In this document: piece by piece, positions 33,821 to 42,448 of the stretch | How the letters are laid out: the number at the start of each line of letters is the position of its first letter | Position numbering within the stretch: the first letter of the stretch is position 1 | NCBI GenBank assembly: GCA_002381645.1 | Contig: DFXE01000007.1 | Span: 183,201 to 247,200 of the forward strand | Length of the DNA: 64,000 nt | Origin: Bacteroidales bacterium UBA4116 | GTDB lineage: Bacteria; Bacteroidota; Bacteroidia; Bacteroidales; Tannerellaceae | Direction of reading: 5' to 3' | The notes under the pieces: model-generated | The model's database searches: none | The model's input: only the letters and a program-made list of their open reading frames with translations | Told to the model about the DNA's origin: nothing | Program-made: the position numbers and the translations under genes

Positions 33821-34455
33821 ATTTCCCTGAAAATTATCACTCTTGCCTGAGGCGAAAGATGAATGGTGAATGTATCTTCCAACGCTTCGTTCAGCGACCC
33901 CTGCCACCACGATGTAAGCACACGGTTTGTAATCGGGTAACGAAGCTTTTCAACCGTTATTTCACCTTCAGGATATATGGCAAATATAGAGATTTGCTGC
34001 CCCGGCCAGCTTTTCAATACGGAAGATTTAAGTAGCGGAGTAAATAAACCATAATCTGTCAGCATCTCCACATGATCCATCCATAGCGCATAATCAGCTA
34101 AAAGCGAAATATTTCCAAGGGTATGATCCTCGCGAAGACCGGTTGCTCCCAGAATTAAAACATCCTTTTCACCTGAATCCTGAACATAATGAACCGCCTT
34201 GGTAAGGTCATTTTCTTCCTGGTCTTCTTCTACATAAATCCGGTCGGCATACAGATGCCTTAAAAGATGAGGTATGCTATCCATATCACCTACGATAGCA
34301 TCCGGTGAATACCCCCGTGCATGAAGCGCCTCAACTGCTCCGTCGCAGGCTACAATCACAGAGGCTTTCTCCATCATCTCCAAAGCAACCGGTGAAGATG
34401 GAAAACTTCCGTTAGCTACTATTACACATTTATATGGTCTTACCATCGATTTCAT
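33802..34455 (-). CDS. thiN: Thiamine pyrophosphokinase
   Basis: 217 aa. Characteristic sequences: VIVANGSFPSSP, VIVACDGAVEALHARGY, DAIVGDMDSIP and EDQEENDLTKAVHY, with ILGATGLREDHTLGN, the metal- and thiamine-binding loops of the TPK family. It converts thiamine to thiamine diphosphate with ATP. It overlaps the end of the PnuT gene by 26 bp and is last in an operon behind a TPP riboswitch, which fits its role in trapping imported thiamine. Confidence 0.95.
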   Translation of the reverse strand: MKSMVRPYKCVIVANGSFPSSPVALEMMEKASVIVACDGAVEALHARGYSPDAIVGDMDSIPHLLRHLYADRIYVEEDQEENDLTKAVHYVQDSGEKDVLILGATGLREDHTLGNISLLADYALWMDHVEMLTDYGLFTPLLKSSVLKSWPGQQISIFAIYPEGEITVEKLRYPITNRVLTSWWQGSLNEALEDTFTIHLSPQARVIIFREIKKDCL

Positions 34456-35026
34456 TTCCTTTCTTTATCCAGATATATAATCCTCCTACGGCTAAAAGGG
34501 CATAACAAAGATATAGAAACATTGTGGGATATAACCCGCGAAGATAGTAAATATAAATAGACACTAAATTGGCAACGACCCACAGGTACCAGTGTTCAAT
34601 GATCCGGCGCGCAAGCATCCAGGTGGCAACTATACCTACGGCAGTTGTAAACGCGTCTCCCATAGGTACGGGTGAGTCTGTAAAGTCGATCAATATGTAA
34701 TAGATAATGAAATACACGACTAACATTGATAGCAATATGCCTGCCGCTAACGGCAGGCTAAGATGCTTGTATAAGATGGAATTTCCGGAAGCAGGTTGTT
34801 CCGCGTTTTTGGTTTGTTTACGCGTACGGCTCCAAAGCCAGAACCCATACATGCTGATCAGCACATAATAGGCCTGTAAACTCATATCGGCATATAATTT
34901 TGCTGAAAAGAATACAAACACATAAACAAGTGAAGTAAAAAAACCTACTATCCACATGACACGGTGCTGCTTCATCTCCAGTACCATATATATTAAACCT
35001 GTGATTACTCCGAAGTATTCCAACAT
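34430..35026 (-). CDS. pnuT: PnuC-family transporter, probably thiamine-specific (PnuT)
   Basis: 198 aa with about six or seven membrane segments (YFGVITGLIYMVLEMKQHRVMW, IVGFFTSLVYVFVFF, YYVLISMYGFWLW, WYLWVVANLVSIYIYYL). The WxxG- and NxxS-type elements of the PnuC fold are visible. PnuC members take up nicotinamide riboside; the thiamine assignment comes from context, since the gene lies between a riboswitch-controlled TonB receptor and thiamine pyrophosphokinase. Inner-membrane uptake by facilitated diffusion, with phosphorylation by ThiN as the trap. Confidence 0.9.
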   Translation of the reverse strand: MLEYFGVITGLIYMVLEMKQHRVMWIVGFFTSLVYVFVFFSAKLYADMSLQAYYVLISMYGFWLWSRTRKQTKNAEQPASGNSILYKHLSLPLAAGILLSMLVVYFIIYYILIDFTDSPVPMGDAFTTAVGIVATWMLARRIIEHWYLWVVANLVSIYIYYLRGLYPTMFLYLCYALLAVGGLYIWIKKGNEIDGKTI

Positions 35027-35051
35027 TCTATTATCAATTAACAGCTAACGG

Positions 35052-37250
35052 TTAAAATCTAAAAGATACCCTTGCCATAGCATTCGTACCTGCTTGCGTA
35101 AAATAACCATCATCTTTTTTACGCACGCCATCCTCTATATATGAGTATACCCATGCGTTGGTTTCGTATTTTGCATTGAAAAGATTATTTATGGTAACGT
35201 CAAGAGCCAGTTCTCTGATGAATTTTAGTTTGAAAACATATCCCAGCCGTAAACTGTTCACAAAATAAGGATCGATCGAACGTCCTTTATCCGACGTATT
35301 ATCTGCATACTGACGGCTTACATACTGAGAATTAAATCCGGCTGAAAATCCCTTATACATAACATCGAACATACTATTGCCAATGATATCGGGAGAATAG
35401 GCAATATTTGTTGTCCCTAAATAGTTACTTTCCTGCCCGCCTGTGTTCCAGTTATCCACAAATTCGGTAAAATTTTTTATTTTATTGCTACTCAACGTTA
35501 GATTACCATTCCATTTCAACCATGAGAGGATAGATATACCGCCGCTCAATTCGATACCCATCCGGTAACTGTCTTTTATATTTGTGGTCAGCGCTTCTCC
35601 TATTTCACTTAATTTACCGGAAAGGATCAACTGGTTGTTATAATCCATAAAGTAAAGGTTCGCTCCTATATGGAAATTCTCATTACCGTAGTGGTAACCT
35701 GCTTCATAATCGTACAATGTTTCATGGGCAGGCCGTTCGTTTGGTGTTGCTTCGGTAAAATTATCGCGGTTAGGTTCGCGGTTCGCAACGGCGAAAGAAA
35801 TAAAACCTGTATGTCCGTTTTTTTGATAATTCAAACCCACTTTGGGATTGAAAAAATTCCAGTTTTTATTTACATGCAAATTATCTCCTGCTTTATCGTC
35901 ACTACCTTTAATGGTATAATCAATCCCTCTGTACTGCAGGTCGAGATATCCATTTACGTTTGGAAAGAAAAGCCAGTTCATCTTTGCATATGCGCTGTAA
36001 TCGAGTTTTTCACCTTTATTCCGGTAATATTCGAAATCAGGTTCGGGCAACGTATTTGCCGATTTTGCCCATAGGATACGTCCAAAGTGATCGCATACAT
36101 AATTATTAACCGCCCCCCCAAATGAGAACTGAACATTTTCTTTTTGGTAATTTGCGCTAAAGATACCGCCGTAGAAATCGCTATCCAGCCACTTACGGCG
36201 AATGAAGTCGGATTTTTTTATTTCGTTTCCTTCAGGGTCAATGTAATTTGGCAACTTATAATCGCTGTATTTCTTATCATACCTGTAATCTTCGTAATAC
36301 CCTTCACCAGGTGTATAATGAAGCGTAAGGTTCATGTTCCAGAAATCACCTAACCGTTGGCTCGCCATCAGGTGATAATGTTGCTGCCAATAATTGTCGG
36401 TTTGGTTGTCGTAATACTTTATGATACCGTTTTCCTCGTATTGACCGCATGAATTATAGGTCCTGTTACCTTTTTCCAACATGTAAGAAGGAACACCGTT
36501 CCAAGCCTGATATGTTTCTTCCGAACTCCCGAACGTCTGGAATTTGATGAGACTGTTATCTCCATACCAGGCAGCCGATACAAAATAAGACTGCATTTTT
36601 GCCGAGGCCCTGTCGATAAAACCGTCACTTCGGATATTCGAATAACGGGCATCAAATACGAAATGGTCATAGAGCAGTCCCGTACCTCCTTTAGCCGTAT
36701 GCTTAACGGTGCCGAATGATCCGGCAGAAAAGGAGTATTCTCCATAGGGTTTCATAGAAGGATTCTCCGTTTGCAAAGCAACTGTGGCTCCAAAAGCTGC
36801 AGATCCGTTGGTGGAGGTACCGACTCCGCGCTGTATCTGGACGTTTTGAACGGAAGAAGCAATATCAGGCATATTTACCCAAAAAACACCATGTGATTCA
36901 GCATCATTGAGTGGAACCCCGTTTACCGTAATATTGATGCGGTTAGCATCCGTACCCCGGATACGGAAACCGGCATATCCAATACCCGTACCGGCATCAG
37001 AGGTGGTAATAACAGAAGGTGTTTGAGAGATCAGGTAAGGAATACCCTGCCCGTCGTTACGACTGTTTAATTCATCTTTCGACAGGTTACTGTAAGCAAC
37101 AGGGGTTCCGCGCACGGCTTTAGTGGCAGTAACGACTACTTCATCCAATGAAACGTCTTTTGCAATTTTAAATGAGTCGACAGGCAATTCATCGCCATAG
37201 GCAGCAACAGTGATAGTAAAAGCTGCGAGAAATGTAAGTAAAATTTTCAT
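35052..37250 (-). CDS. TonB-dependent outer-membrane receptor, probable thiamine receptor
   Basis: 732 aa. Signal peptide (ILLTFLAAFTITVAAYG), TonB-box-like stretch VSLDEVVVTAT, plug domain (IPYLISQTPSVITTSDAGTGIGYAGFRIRGTDANRINITVNGVPLN in part, about residues 55-170) and a 22-strand-type beta-barrel ending in aromatic Phe (RVSFRF). There is no N-terminal carboxypeptidase-like domain and no SusD partner, so it is an OmpT/BtuB-like receptor rather than a SusC protein. The TPP riboswitch upstream and PnuT and ThiN downstream make thiamine the likely ligand. Confidence 0.92.
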   Translation of the reverse strand: MKILLTFLAAFTITVAAYGDELPVDSFKIAKDVSLDEVVVTATKAVRGTPVAYSNLSKDELNSRNDGQGIPYLISQTPSVITTSDAGTGIGYAGFRIRGTDANRINITVNGVPLNDAESHGVFWVNMPDIASSVQNVQIQRGVGTSTNGSAAFGATVALQTENPSMKPYGEYSFSAGSFGTVKHTAKGGTGLLYDHFVFDARYSNIRSDGFIDRASAKMQSYFVSAAWYGDNSLIKFQTFGSSEETYQAWNGVPSYMLEKGNRTYNSCGQYEENGIIKYYDNQTDNYWQQHYHLMASQRLGDFWNMNLTLHYTPGEGYYEDYRYDKKYSDYKLPNYIDPEGNEIKKSDFIRRKWLDSDFYGGIFSANYQKENVQFSFGGAVNNYVCDHFGRILWAKSANTLPEPDFEYYRNKGEKLDYSAYAKMNWLFFPNVNGYLDLQYRGIDYTIKGSDDKAGDNLHVNKNWNFFNPKVGLNYQKNGHTGFISFAVANREPNRDNFTEATPNERPAHETLYDYEAGYHYGNENFHIGANLYFMDYNNQLILSGKLSEIGEALTTNIKDSYRMGIELSGGISILSWLKWNGNLTLSSNKIKNFTEFVDNWNTGGQESNYLGTTNIAYSPDIIGNSMFDVMYKGFSAGFNSQYVSRQYADNTSDKGRSIDPYFVNSLRLGYVFKLKFIRELALDVTINNLFNAKYETNAWVYSYIEDGVRKKDDGYFTQAGTNAMARVSFRF

Positions 37251-37310
37251 CCTTTAATTAGTTTTTAAGTAGTTAAAGGAGCCAAAGCAACCGAAGCAAT
37301 GTATATAATT

Positions 37311-37345
37311 AAAAAAAGCCGGAAAATAGCATCTGATCTACTTTC
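37311..37345 (-). terminator. Terminator-like hairpin in the riboswitch leader
   Basis: Minus strand: an 8-bp stem GAAAGTAG/CTATTTTC (one G-T pair, 37338-37345 with 37322-37329), then CGGC and seven T (37311-37317). It lies between the aptamer and the TonB-receptor start. This would fit transcriptional OFF control by TPP, but an anti-terminator partner was not worked out. Confidence 0.45.
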
Positions 37346-37419
37346 TGCATTTTTAACCATACAAATTACTTGATTACTTAGAGAGGATATATCCCGAATA
37401 AATGCGGCCGCACTTTATT

Positions 37420-37519
37420 CTAACTTCCCTTCGTCGGTATTACCCGCATCAGGTTATATGGGTATAATCTCAGCCTGTCCGGCCGGTTTAATTATTCCGG
37501 CAACAAGCACCCCTTAGTA
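37420..37519 (-). ncRNA. TPP (thi-box) riboswitch aptamer
   Basis: On the minus strand the conserved core is easy to read: GGGGTGC near the 5' end, GGCTGAGATTATACCC, then ACCTGATGCGGGTAATACCG and CGAAGGGAA, closed by a P1 stem (CTAA at the 5' end with TTAG at the 3' end). It lies ~170 bp upstream of the TonB-receptor gene and should repress the receptor-PnuT-ThiN operon when thiamine diphosphate is abundant. A -7-like TTTCTTTG lies at 37530-37537. A further perfect hairpin, GAATAAA to TTTATTC around TGCGGCCGCA, directly follows the aptamer. Confidence 0.95.
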
Positions 37520-37596
37520 TTCAGGGTGCAAAGAAACATAAAAAAAAGGAAAAACAACTATTTTTTCCTTTTTCTATTATTCCATTATTTAACCCT

Positions 37597-39051
37597 TCAT
37601 ATTTTTGCCAGCGTTGCTTTTATAAAATCCCAGACTTTTGCAACAGAGGCTATATTTACTCTTTCATCCGGGGAATGAGGGAATTGAAGGTCAGGACCGA
37701 TAGATATCATATCCATATCGGGATAAATTCCCTGAATAATGCCACATTCCAATCCGGCATGCATCACTTTAACTGCCGGTTTTTTGCCATAAAGCCCCTC
37801 ATAGACTTGCAGCATCAACTGCAAAACAGGCGACTGGATATCAGGCTGCCACCCGTTGTATGCTCCGCCATATTCCACTTTTGCTCCTGAAAGGGCAAAG
37901 ATGCTCTCCAGACTTGAACATAGATATGCTTTTCTGCTCTCCGAAGAACTCCGGACAAGAATTTTCACTTCGATCATACCGGTTGAAGAGGTTACGACCG
38001 CCAAATTTGACGATGATTCCACCGTGCCGGGAAAGTCGTGCAACATACTGATAACCCCATTCTGACATCCTTCAATCGCATTGATCAGATCATCTTGTAT
38101 CTGCTCGGGAATAAGGGTACGAGGCATATCTACTTTCTCTACCGCAAAATTTATACTTGTTTCAATTCCTTTGTATTCCGTCCGGTACAATTCCTGATAA
38201 TCCGACACCATTTCCCATAATATCTCGGCATTATCCCCCGGAATAGTTATTACGGCAAATGCTTCACGTGGTATGGCGTTACGCAATGAACCGCCATCGA
38301 CCGACGACAGGCGGGCTCCACAACCGGAAACAGCGTCTTTCAGAAAACGGAACATCAACTTGTTTGCGTTGGCACGCCCTAAGTGAATATCTACACCCGA
38401 ATGTCCGCCTTTTAATCCTGTAAGGCTAAGTTTTACAGCGACATCTCCTTCCGGAATCTCTTCATCATCCTTAAACTGGAAAGAAATGTTTAGATCGGCC
38501 CCACCGGCACACCCTACAAATAACTGCCCTTGTTCTTCCGAATCGCAATTAATTAACGTCCTTCCATTTAGGAAACCCGGTTTCAGCCCGAATGCACCGT
38601 CCATTCCAACTTCTTCATCTACTGTAAAAAGCGCTTCGACCGGACCATGCACCAAACTATCATCTGAAAGTACAGCCATTGCATAAGCAGCCCCAATACC
38701 ATTATCGGCTCCTAAAGTTGTGTCGCGGGCAGTTACCCATTCCCCATCGATATATGCATCAATAGGATCGGTTGTAAAATCATGGTTTACCGATGAATTT
38801 TTCTGCGGAACCATATCCAGGTGAGACTGAAGGATAATGGTTTTGCGACTTTCCATTCCTTTTGTTGCAGGTTTACGGATAAGTACATTACCTACCTGAT
38901 CCTGCAAAGTTTCCAGTCCTAAATTGTTGCCGAAATTCTTAATAAACTCCGTGACTTTTTCCATCTGTCCTGTCGGTCGGGGAATCTGGGTTAATTCATA
39001 AAAATACTCCCAAATATGCTTCGGGGAAAGGTTTTTGATTTCAGATGACAT
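37597..39051 (-). CDS. pepD: Aminoacyl-histidine dipeptidase PepD
   Basis: 484 aa M20-family metallopeptidase. Zinc-site motifs visible: ILQSHLDMVPQK (His and Asp), TLGADNGIGAAYAMAV, FTVDEEVGMDGAFGL (catalytic Glu), and INCDSEEQGQLFVGCAGG. The RNAIPREA and HAGLECGII segments are typical of PepD/Xaa-His dipeptidases. It hydrolyses carnosine-like and other dipeptides in the cytoplasm. Monocistronic, promoter-like box at 39075-39082. Confidence 0.96.
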   Translation of the reverse strand: MSSEIKNLSPKHIWEYFYELTQIPRPTGQMEKVTEFIKNFGNNLGLETLQDQVGNVLIRKPATKGMESRKTIILQSHLDMVPQKNSSVNHDFTTDPIDAYIDGEWVTARDTTLGADNGIGAAYAMAVLSDDSLVHGPVEALFTVDEEVGMDGAFGLKPGFLNGRTLINCDSEEQGQLFVGCAGGADLNISFQFKDDEEIPEGDVAVKLSLTGLKGGHSGVDIHLGRANANKLMFRFLKDAVSGCGARLSSVDGGSLRNAIPREAFAVITIPGDNAEILWEMVSDYQELYRTEYKGIETSINFAVEKVDMPRTLIPEQIQDDLINAIEGCQNGVISMLHDFPGTVESSSNLAVVTSSTGMIEVKILVRSSSESRKAYLCSSLESIFALSGAKVEYGGAYNGWQPDIQSPVLQLMLQVYEGLYGKKPAVKVMHAGLECGIIQGIYPDMDMISIGPDLQFPHSPDERVNIASVAKVWDFIKATLAKI

Positions 39052-39074
39052 AGTGTAACATTTTTAAGTTCGCC

Positions 39075-39082
39075 CAAATATA
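39075..39082 (-). promoter_or_regulatory. Putative -7 box of pepD
   Basis: Minus strand TATATTTG, 23 bp upstream of the pepD ATG at 39051. Confidence 0.45.
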
Positions 39083-39169
39083 GTAATTATTTTAACAAAA
39101 GTCTTTTATTACTTCATTCATTATCTGAATCGCAAAAACGGGTATATAAGCGAATTAGACGCGTAACCT

Positions 39170-40210
39170 TTACTCTTTTGTCAGCTTTTCCATTTCCGAA
39201 TTTACTTCAGATAAAGGAATTGCCGGTTCTTTATTGATGAAAGGAAGCGCCACAATACCGAATAAGCCACAAAGAATCAGCCAGATCGATTGGAGACTGT
39301 GTACTACAAGCGCAAAAGCGGCCGCATCTGTTTCATTAACTCCGAAAACTACTAGGGTAGAGATCACCATGAAATGCCATGGACCTATTCCTCCTTGTAT
39401 GGGTACGCCTACAGCAATACTGCCCATAGTAAAAGCAATAAGCCCTACCCCAATACCGAGGTCGCGTGTAAAATCGAAGGCAAAAAACGTAACATAAAAA
39501 TACAGGAAATAAGAACCCCAGATGAGAAAAGTCTGTAAAAGAAAAATCCATTTTTTCTTCATCAGCCAGATACTTTTCATACCTTCCCACACATTAAACA
39601 ACATACCTTTAGCTTTTTGAACAAAGGAAAGGTGCCCCAGGCGCGCAAACGTGAACCAAACCGCAACTGCAAGGATAATAGCGGCAACGATAATCCATGT
39701 AACGCTAAAATTGTCGTAGAAACCCTGTACCAACTCAGGATTTCGATCTAAGAAGTTTTTAAAAAAAGGAAGATTGAATACTAAAATAAAAAAAGTAATG
39801 GAAGCCACCGTTATAGTGTCGGCTACCCGGTCTATCAATAAAGTTCCAAGAAGTTTTGAAAAGGATATTTTTTCATATTTTGTAATGATACCGCAACGCC
39901 AGACTTCCCCTAAACGCGGCAACACAAAATTGATCGCATAATTACCCAATACGGCATATACCATATTGCTCATCCGGCAACGTTCCCCGATAGAACGCAC
40001 CAGTAATCCCCAACGGAATCCGCGGACGATATTGGCAAATAAACCGAATAATAAAGAGAAAAGAATTATATCATACCTTACTCCCCTGCGGGCTACTTCC
40101 CATATCTCACTAAAGTCCATTTCCCTGTAAAGGTACCAAAGTAATAAACAGCCAAGTAAAAGCGGAAGAAGGACCTTAATGGTTGTATTGAGTATTTTTT
40201 TTAAAAACAT
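39170..40210 (-). CDS. Lysylphosphatidylglycerol synthase/flippase-like membrane protein (UPF0104/YbhN type)
   Basis: 346 aa with about eight membrane helices. The family pattern is visible: LFGLFANIVRGFRWGLLVRSIG, YAINFVLPRLGEVWRCGIITKYE, GTLLIDRVADTI, and the late VGVPIQGGIGPWHFMVIS. Members of this fold move lipids or isoprenoid-linked molecules across the inner membrane; here there is no fused synthase domain. It is divergent from rsmA, with overlapping promoter regions (40239-40262). Confidence 0.88.
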   Translation of the reverse strand: MFLKKILNTTIKVLLPLLLGCLLLWYLYREMDFSEIWEVARRGVRYDIILFSLLFGLFANIVRGFRWGLLVRSIGERCRMSNMVYAVLGNYAINFVLPRLGEVWRCGIITKYEKISFSKLLGTLLIDRVADTITVASITFFILVFNLPFFKNFLDRNPELVQGFYDNFSVTWIIVAAIILAVAVWFTFARLGHLSFVQKAKGMLFNVWEGMKSIWLMKKKWIFLLQTFLIWGSYFLYFYVTFFAFDFTRDLGIGVGLIAFTMGSIAVGVPIQGGIGPWHFMVISTLVVFGVNETDAAAFALVVHSLQSIWLILCGLFGIVALPFINKEPAIPLSEVNSEMEKLTKE

Positions 40211-40238
40211 TAGTAGTAGAAATCTTTAATATTTGTTG

Positions 40239-40246
40239 TATTTTTG
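40239..40246 (+). promoter_or_regulatory. Putative -7 box of rsmA-mgtE
   Basis: Plus strand TATTTTTG (TAnnTTTG), about 56 bp upstream of the GTG start of rsmA. It lies 8 bp from the divergent box at 40255-40262. Confidence 0.4.
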
Positions 40247-40254
40247 AGCAGTTG

Positions 40255-40262
40255 CAAAGATA
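40255..40262 (-). promoter_or_regulatory. Putative -7 box of the flippase-like gene
   Basis: Minus strand TATCTTTG, 44 bp upstream of the ATG at 40210. The two divergent promoters overlap, so polymerase binding at one should compete with the other. Confidence 0.45.
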
Positions 40263-40302
40263 GCAATATATTTTAATACGAACATTTTCAGATAAAAGAA
40301 GC

Positions 40303-41091
40303 GTGAGACCTGTCAGACCCAAAAAAGCTCTGGGACAACATTTCCTTAAAGACCAACAAATAGCACAACGGATTGCATCTACATTATCCGACTACAAAGG
40401 TATGCCCGTCTTAGAGGTGGGACCCGGAACCGGTGTACTCACACGGTTCCTGCTGGATGCAGGACACGATTTATCGGTTGTTGAACTCGATATGGAATCT
40501 ATCGACTATCTTGAACAACATTTTCCTGAGTTAAACGGCAGGATAATAGCTCAAGACTTTTTGCAACTCGACCTGTCTACTCTGTTTCCCTCAACATTTT
40601 GCATCATTGGTAATTACCCATATAATATATCCAGTCAGATATTTTTTAAAGTGCTCGATTATAAAGATAAAATACCTTGTTGCAGCGGGATGTTACAGAG
40701 AGAAGTAGCCGAACGTCTTGCTTCGGGTCCCGGAAAAAAAACATATGGTATTTTAAGCGTTCTGTTACAGGCCTGGTATGATGTGGAATATCTTTTTACC
40801 GTGAGTGAACACGTATTTGATCCGCCTCCAAAAGTAAAAAGCGGTGTTATTCGAGCTACACGTAATACACGCGATACATTGGGATGTGATGAAGTATTAT
40901 TCAAAACAGTGGTAAAAACGTCGTTTAATCAACGCCGTAAAACCTTACGAAATTCCATGAAGCCATTGCTCGGAAAAGATTGCCCGGATTATTCATTACC
41001 TGTTTTTGACAAACGACCGGAACAATTATCGGTAGAACAATTTATCGAGCTGACCCGGATAACCGAGCGAAACCTGAAACCTTCAACCTGA
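40303..41091 (+). CDS. rsmA: 16S rRNA (A1518/A1519) dimethyltransferase
   Basis: 262 aa. RPKKALGQHFLKDQQIAQRI start, SAM-binding VLEVGPGTGVLTRFLL, and the NxPY-type motif IGNYPYNISSQIFFK. RsmA/KsgA dimethylates two adjacent adenosines in helix 45 of 16S rRNA. The start is GTG at 40303; no ATG is near and the family homology begins at once. It is followed by mgtE after 7 bp. Confidence 0.97.
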   Translation: MRPVRPKKALGQHFLKDQQIAQRIASTLSDYKGMPVLEVGPGTGVLTRFLLDAGHDLSVVELDMESIDYLEQHFPELNGRIIAQDFLQLDLSTLFPSTFCIIGNYPYNISSQIFFKVLDYKDKIPCCSGMLQREVAERLASGPGKKTYGILSVLLQAWYDVEYLFTVSEHVFDPPPKVKSGVIRATRNTRDTLGCDEVLFKTVVKTSFNQRRKTLRNSMKPLLGKDCPDYSLPVFDKRPEQLSVEQFIELTRITERNLKPST

Positions 41092-41098
41092 AACCGCC

Positions 41099-42445
41099 AT
41101 GATTGAATTGACAAAAGAGCATATTGAAAGCCTTAAAAAGATCATTGAGCAGAAGAATGATCAGGAAGCCAAAGAGTTGCTAAAGGATCTTTATCCTGCA
41201 GACATTGCTGAACTGTTCCAGGAGTTAAATATTCCGGAAGTTATTTACCTCTATTCATTGATAGATGATGAAGAGGCTGCCGATGTTTTGATGGAACTCG
41301 ATGAGGAAGACCGGAACAAGCTACTCAAAGAATTGCCAAGCGAATTGATCGCCAAACGTTTCGTCGACAATATGGAAACAGACGATGCAGTAGATTTGAT
41401 GCGTGGTCTGGATGAAGATACACAGGAAGAAATCCTTTCGCATATTGAAGACGTTGAGCAGGCGGGAGATATTGTCGATTTGCTGAAATATGACGAGGAT
41501 ACGGCAGGAGGATTGATGGGTACCGAAATGATCGTGGTAAACGAGAACTGGAGTATGCCCCAATGTATTGAGGAAATGCGCCGGCAGGCGGAAGAAATGG
41601 ATGAAATCTATTATGTGTATGTGGTTGATGATGACGAACGATTAAAAGGAGTTCTCCCTCTCAAGCGCATGATCACCAATCCCTCCGTATCGAAGATCAA
41701 ACACGTAATGAAAAAAGATCCCATTTCTGTTCATGACGGTGATAGTATTGAAGAAGTGGCACAGATCATCGAAAAGTACGATTTAGTTGCGCTGCCCGTA
41801 GTAGACAGTATCGGAAGGTTAGCCGGACGGATCACTATCGATGATGTAATGGATGAAGTTCGTGAACAACATGAGCGGGACTACCAGTTGGCCTCGGGTA
41901 TCTCACAGGATGTAGAATCGTCGGATAATGTTATCCAGCAAACGGCTGCCCGGCTTCCGTGGCTGGTGATCGGCATGATCGGTGGGATAGGGAATTCCAT
42001 CATTTTAGGGGGATTTGAAAGCGGTTTTGCCACCAACCCCAAAATGGCATTATTTATTCCGCTTATCGGTGGCACAGGAGGAAATGTAGGTATCCAATCA
42101 TCTGCTATTGTGGTACAGGGACTTGCCAATAATACATTAAAAGCAAGCAATATTATCTCCCAGGTATTAAAAGAATCATTGGTAGCGCTGATTAATGCCA
42201 GTATGATCAGCCTGATCGTTTTTATTTACAATTACTTCACACTTGGCGACAGGGCAATAACAGTCTCCGTATCGCTCAGCCTTTTCGCAGTAGTTATGTT
42301 CGCCAGTATTTTCGGCACGCTGGTACCGATGACGTTGAATAAGTTAAAAATTGATCCGGCATTAGCGACCGGACCGTTTATTACCATTACGAACGATATT
42401 ATCGGAATGATGATTTATATGTTTATCACTTCAATTCTTCTATAA
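41099..42445 (+). CDS. mgtE: Magnesium transporter MgtE
   Basis: 448 aa. N-terminal helical MgtE_N domain (residues ~20-125, repeated Asp/Glu-rich helices such as LMELDEEDRNKLLKELPSE), two CBS domains (~135-255) and a C-terminal membrane domain (~285-448) with GGTGGNVGIQSSAIVVQGL, the pore signature, and a final GPFITITNDIIGMMIYMF. It conducts Mg2+ with gating by cytosolic Mg2+ at the N and CBS domains. It follows rsmA and ends 3 bp from the convergent TolC-family gene. Confidence 0.97.
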   Translation: MIELTKEHIESLKKIIEQKNDQEAKELLKDLYPADIAELFQELNIPEVIYLYSLIDDEEAADVLMELDEEDRNKLLKELPSELIAKRFVDNMETDDAVDLMRGLDEDTQEEILSHIEDVEQAGDIVDLLKYDEDTAGGLMGTEMIVVNENWSMPQCIEEMRRQAEEMDEIYYVYVVDDDERLKGVLPLKRMITNPSVSKIKHVMKKDPISVHDGDSIEEVAQIIEKYDLVALPVVDSIGRLAGRITIDDVMDEVREQHERDYQLASGISQDVESSDNVIQQTAARLPWLVIGMIGGIGNSIILGGFESGFATNPKMALFIPLIGGTGGNVGIQSSAIVVQGLANNTLKASNIISQVLKESLVALINASMISLIVFIYNYFTLGDRAITVSVSLSLFAVVMFASIFGTLVPMTLNKLKIDPALATGPFITITNDIIGMMIYMFITSILL

Positions 42446-42448
42446 AAG

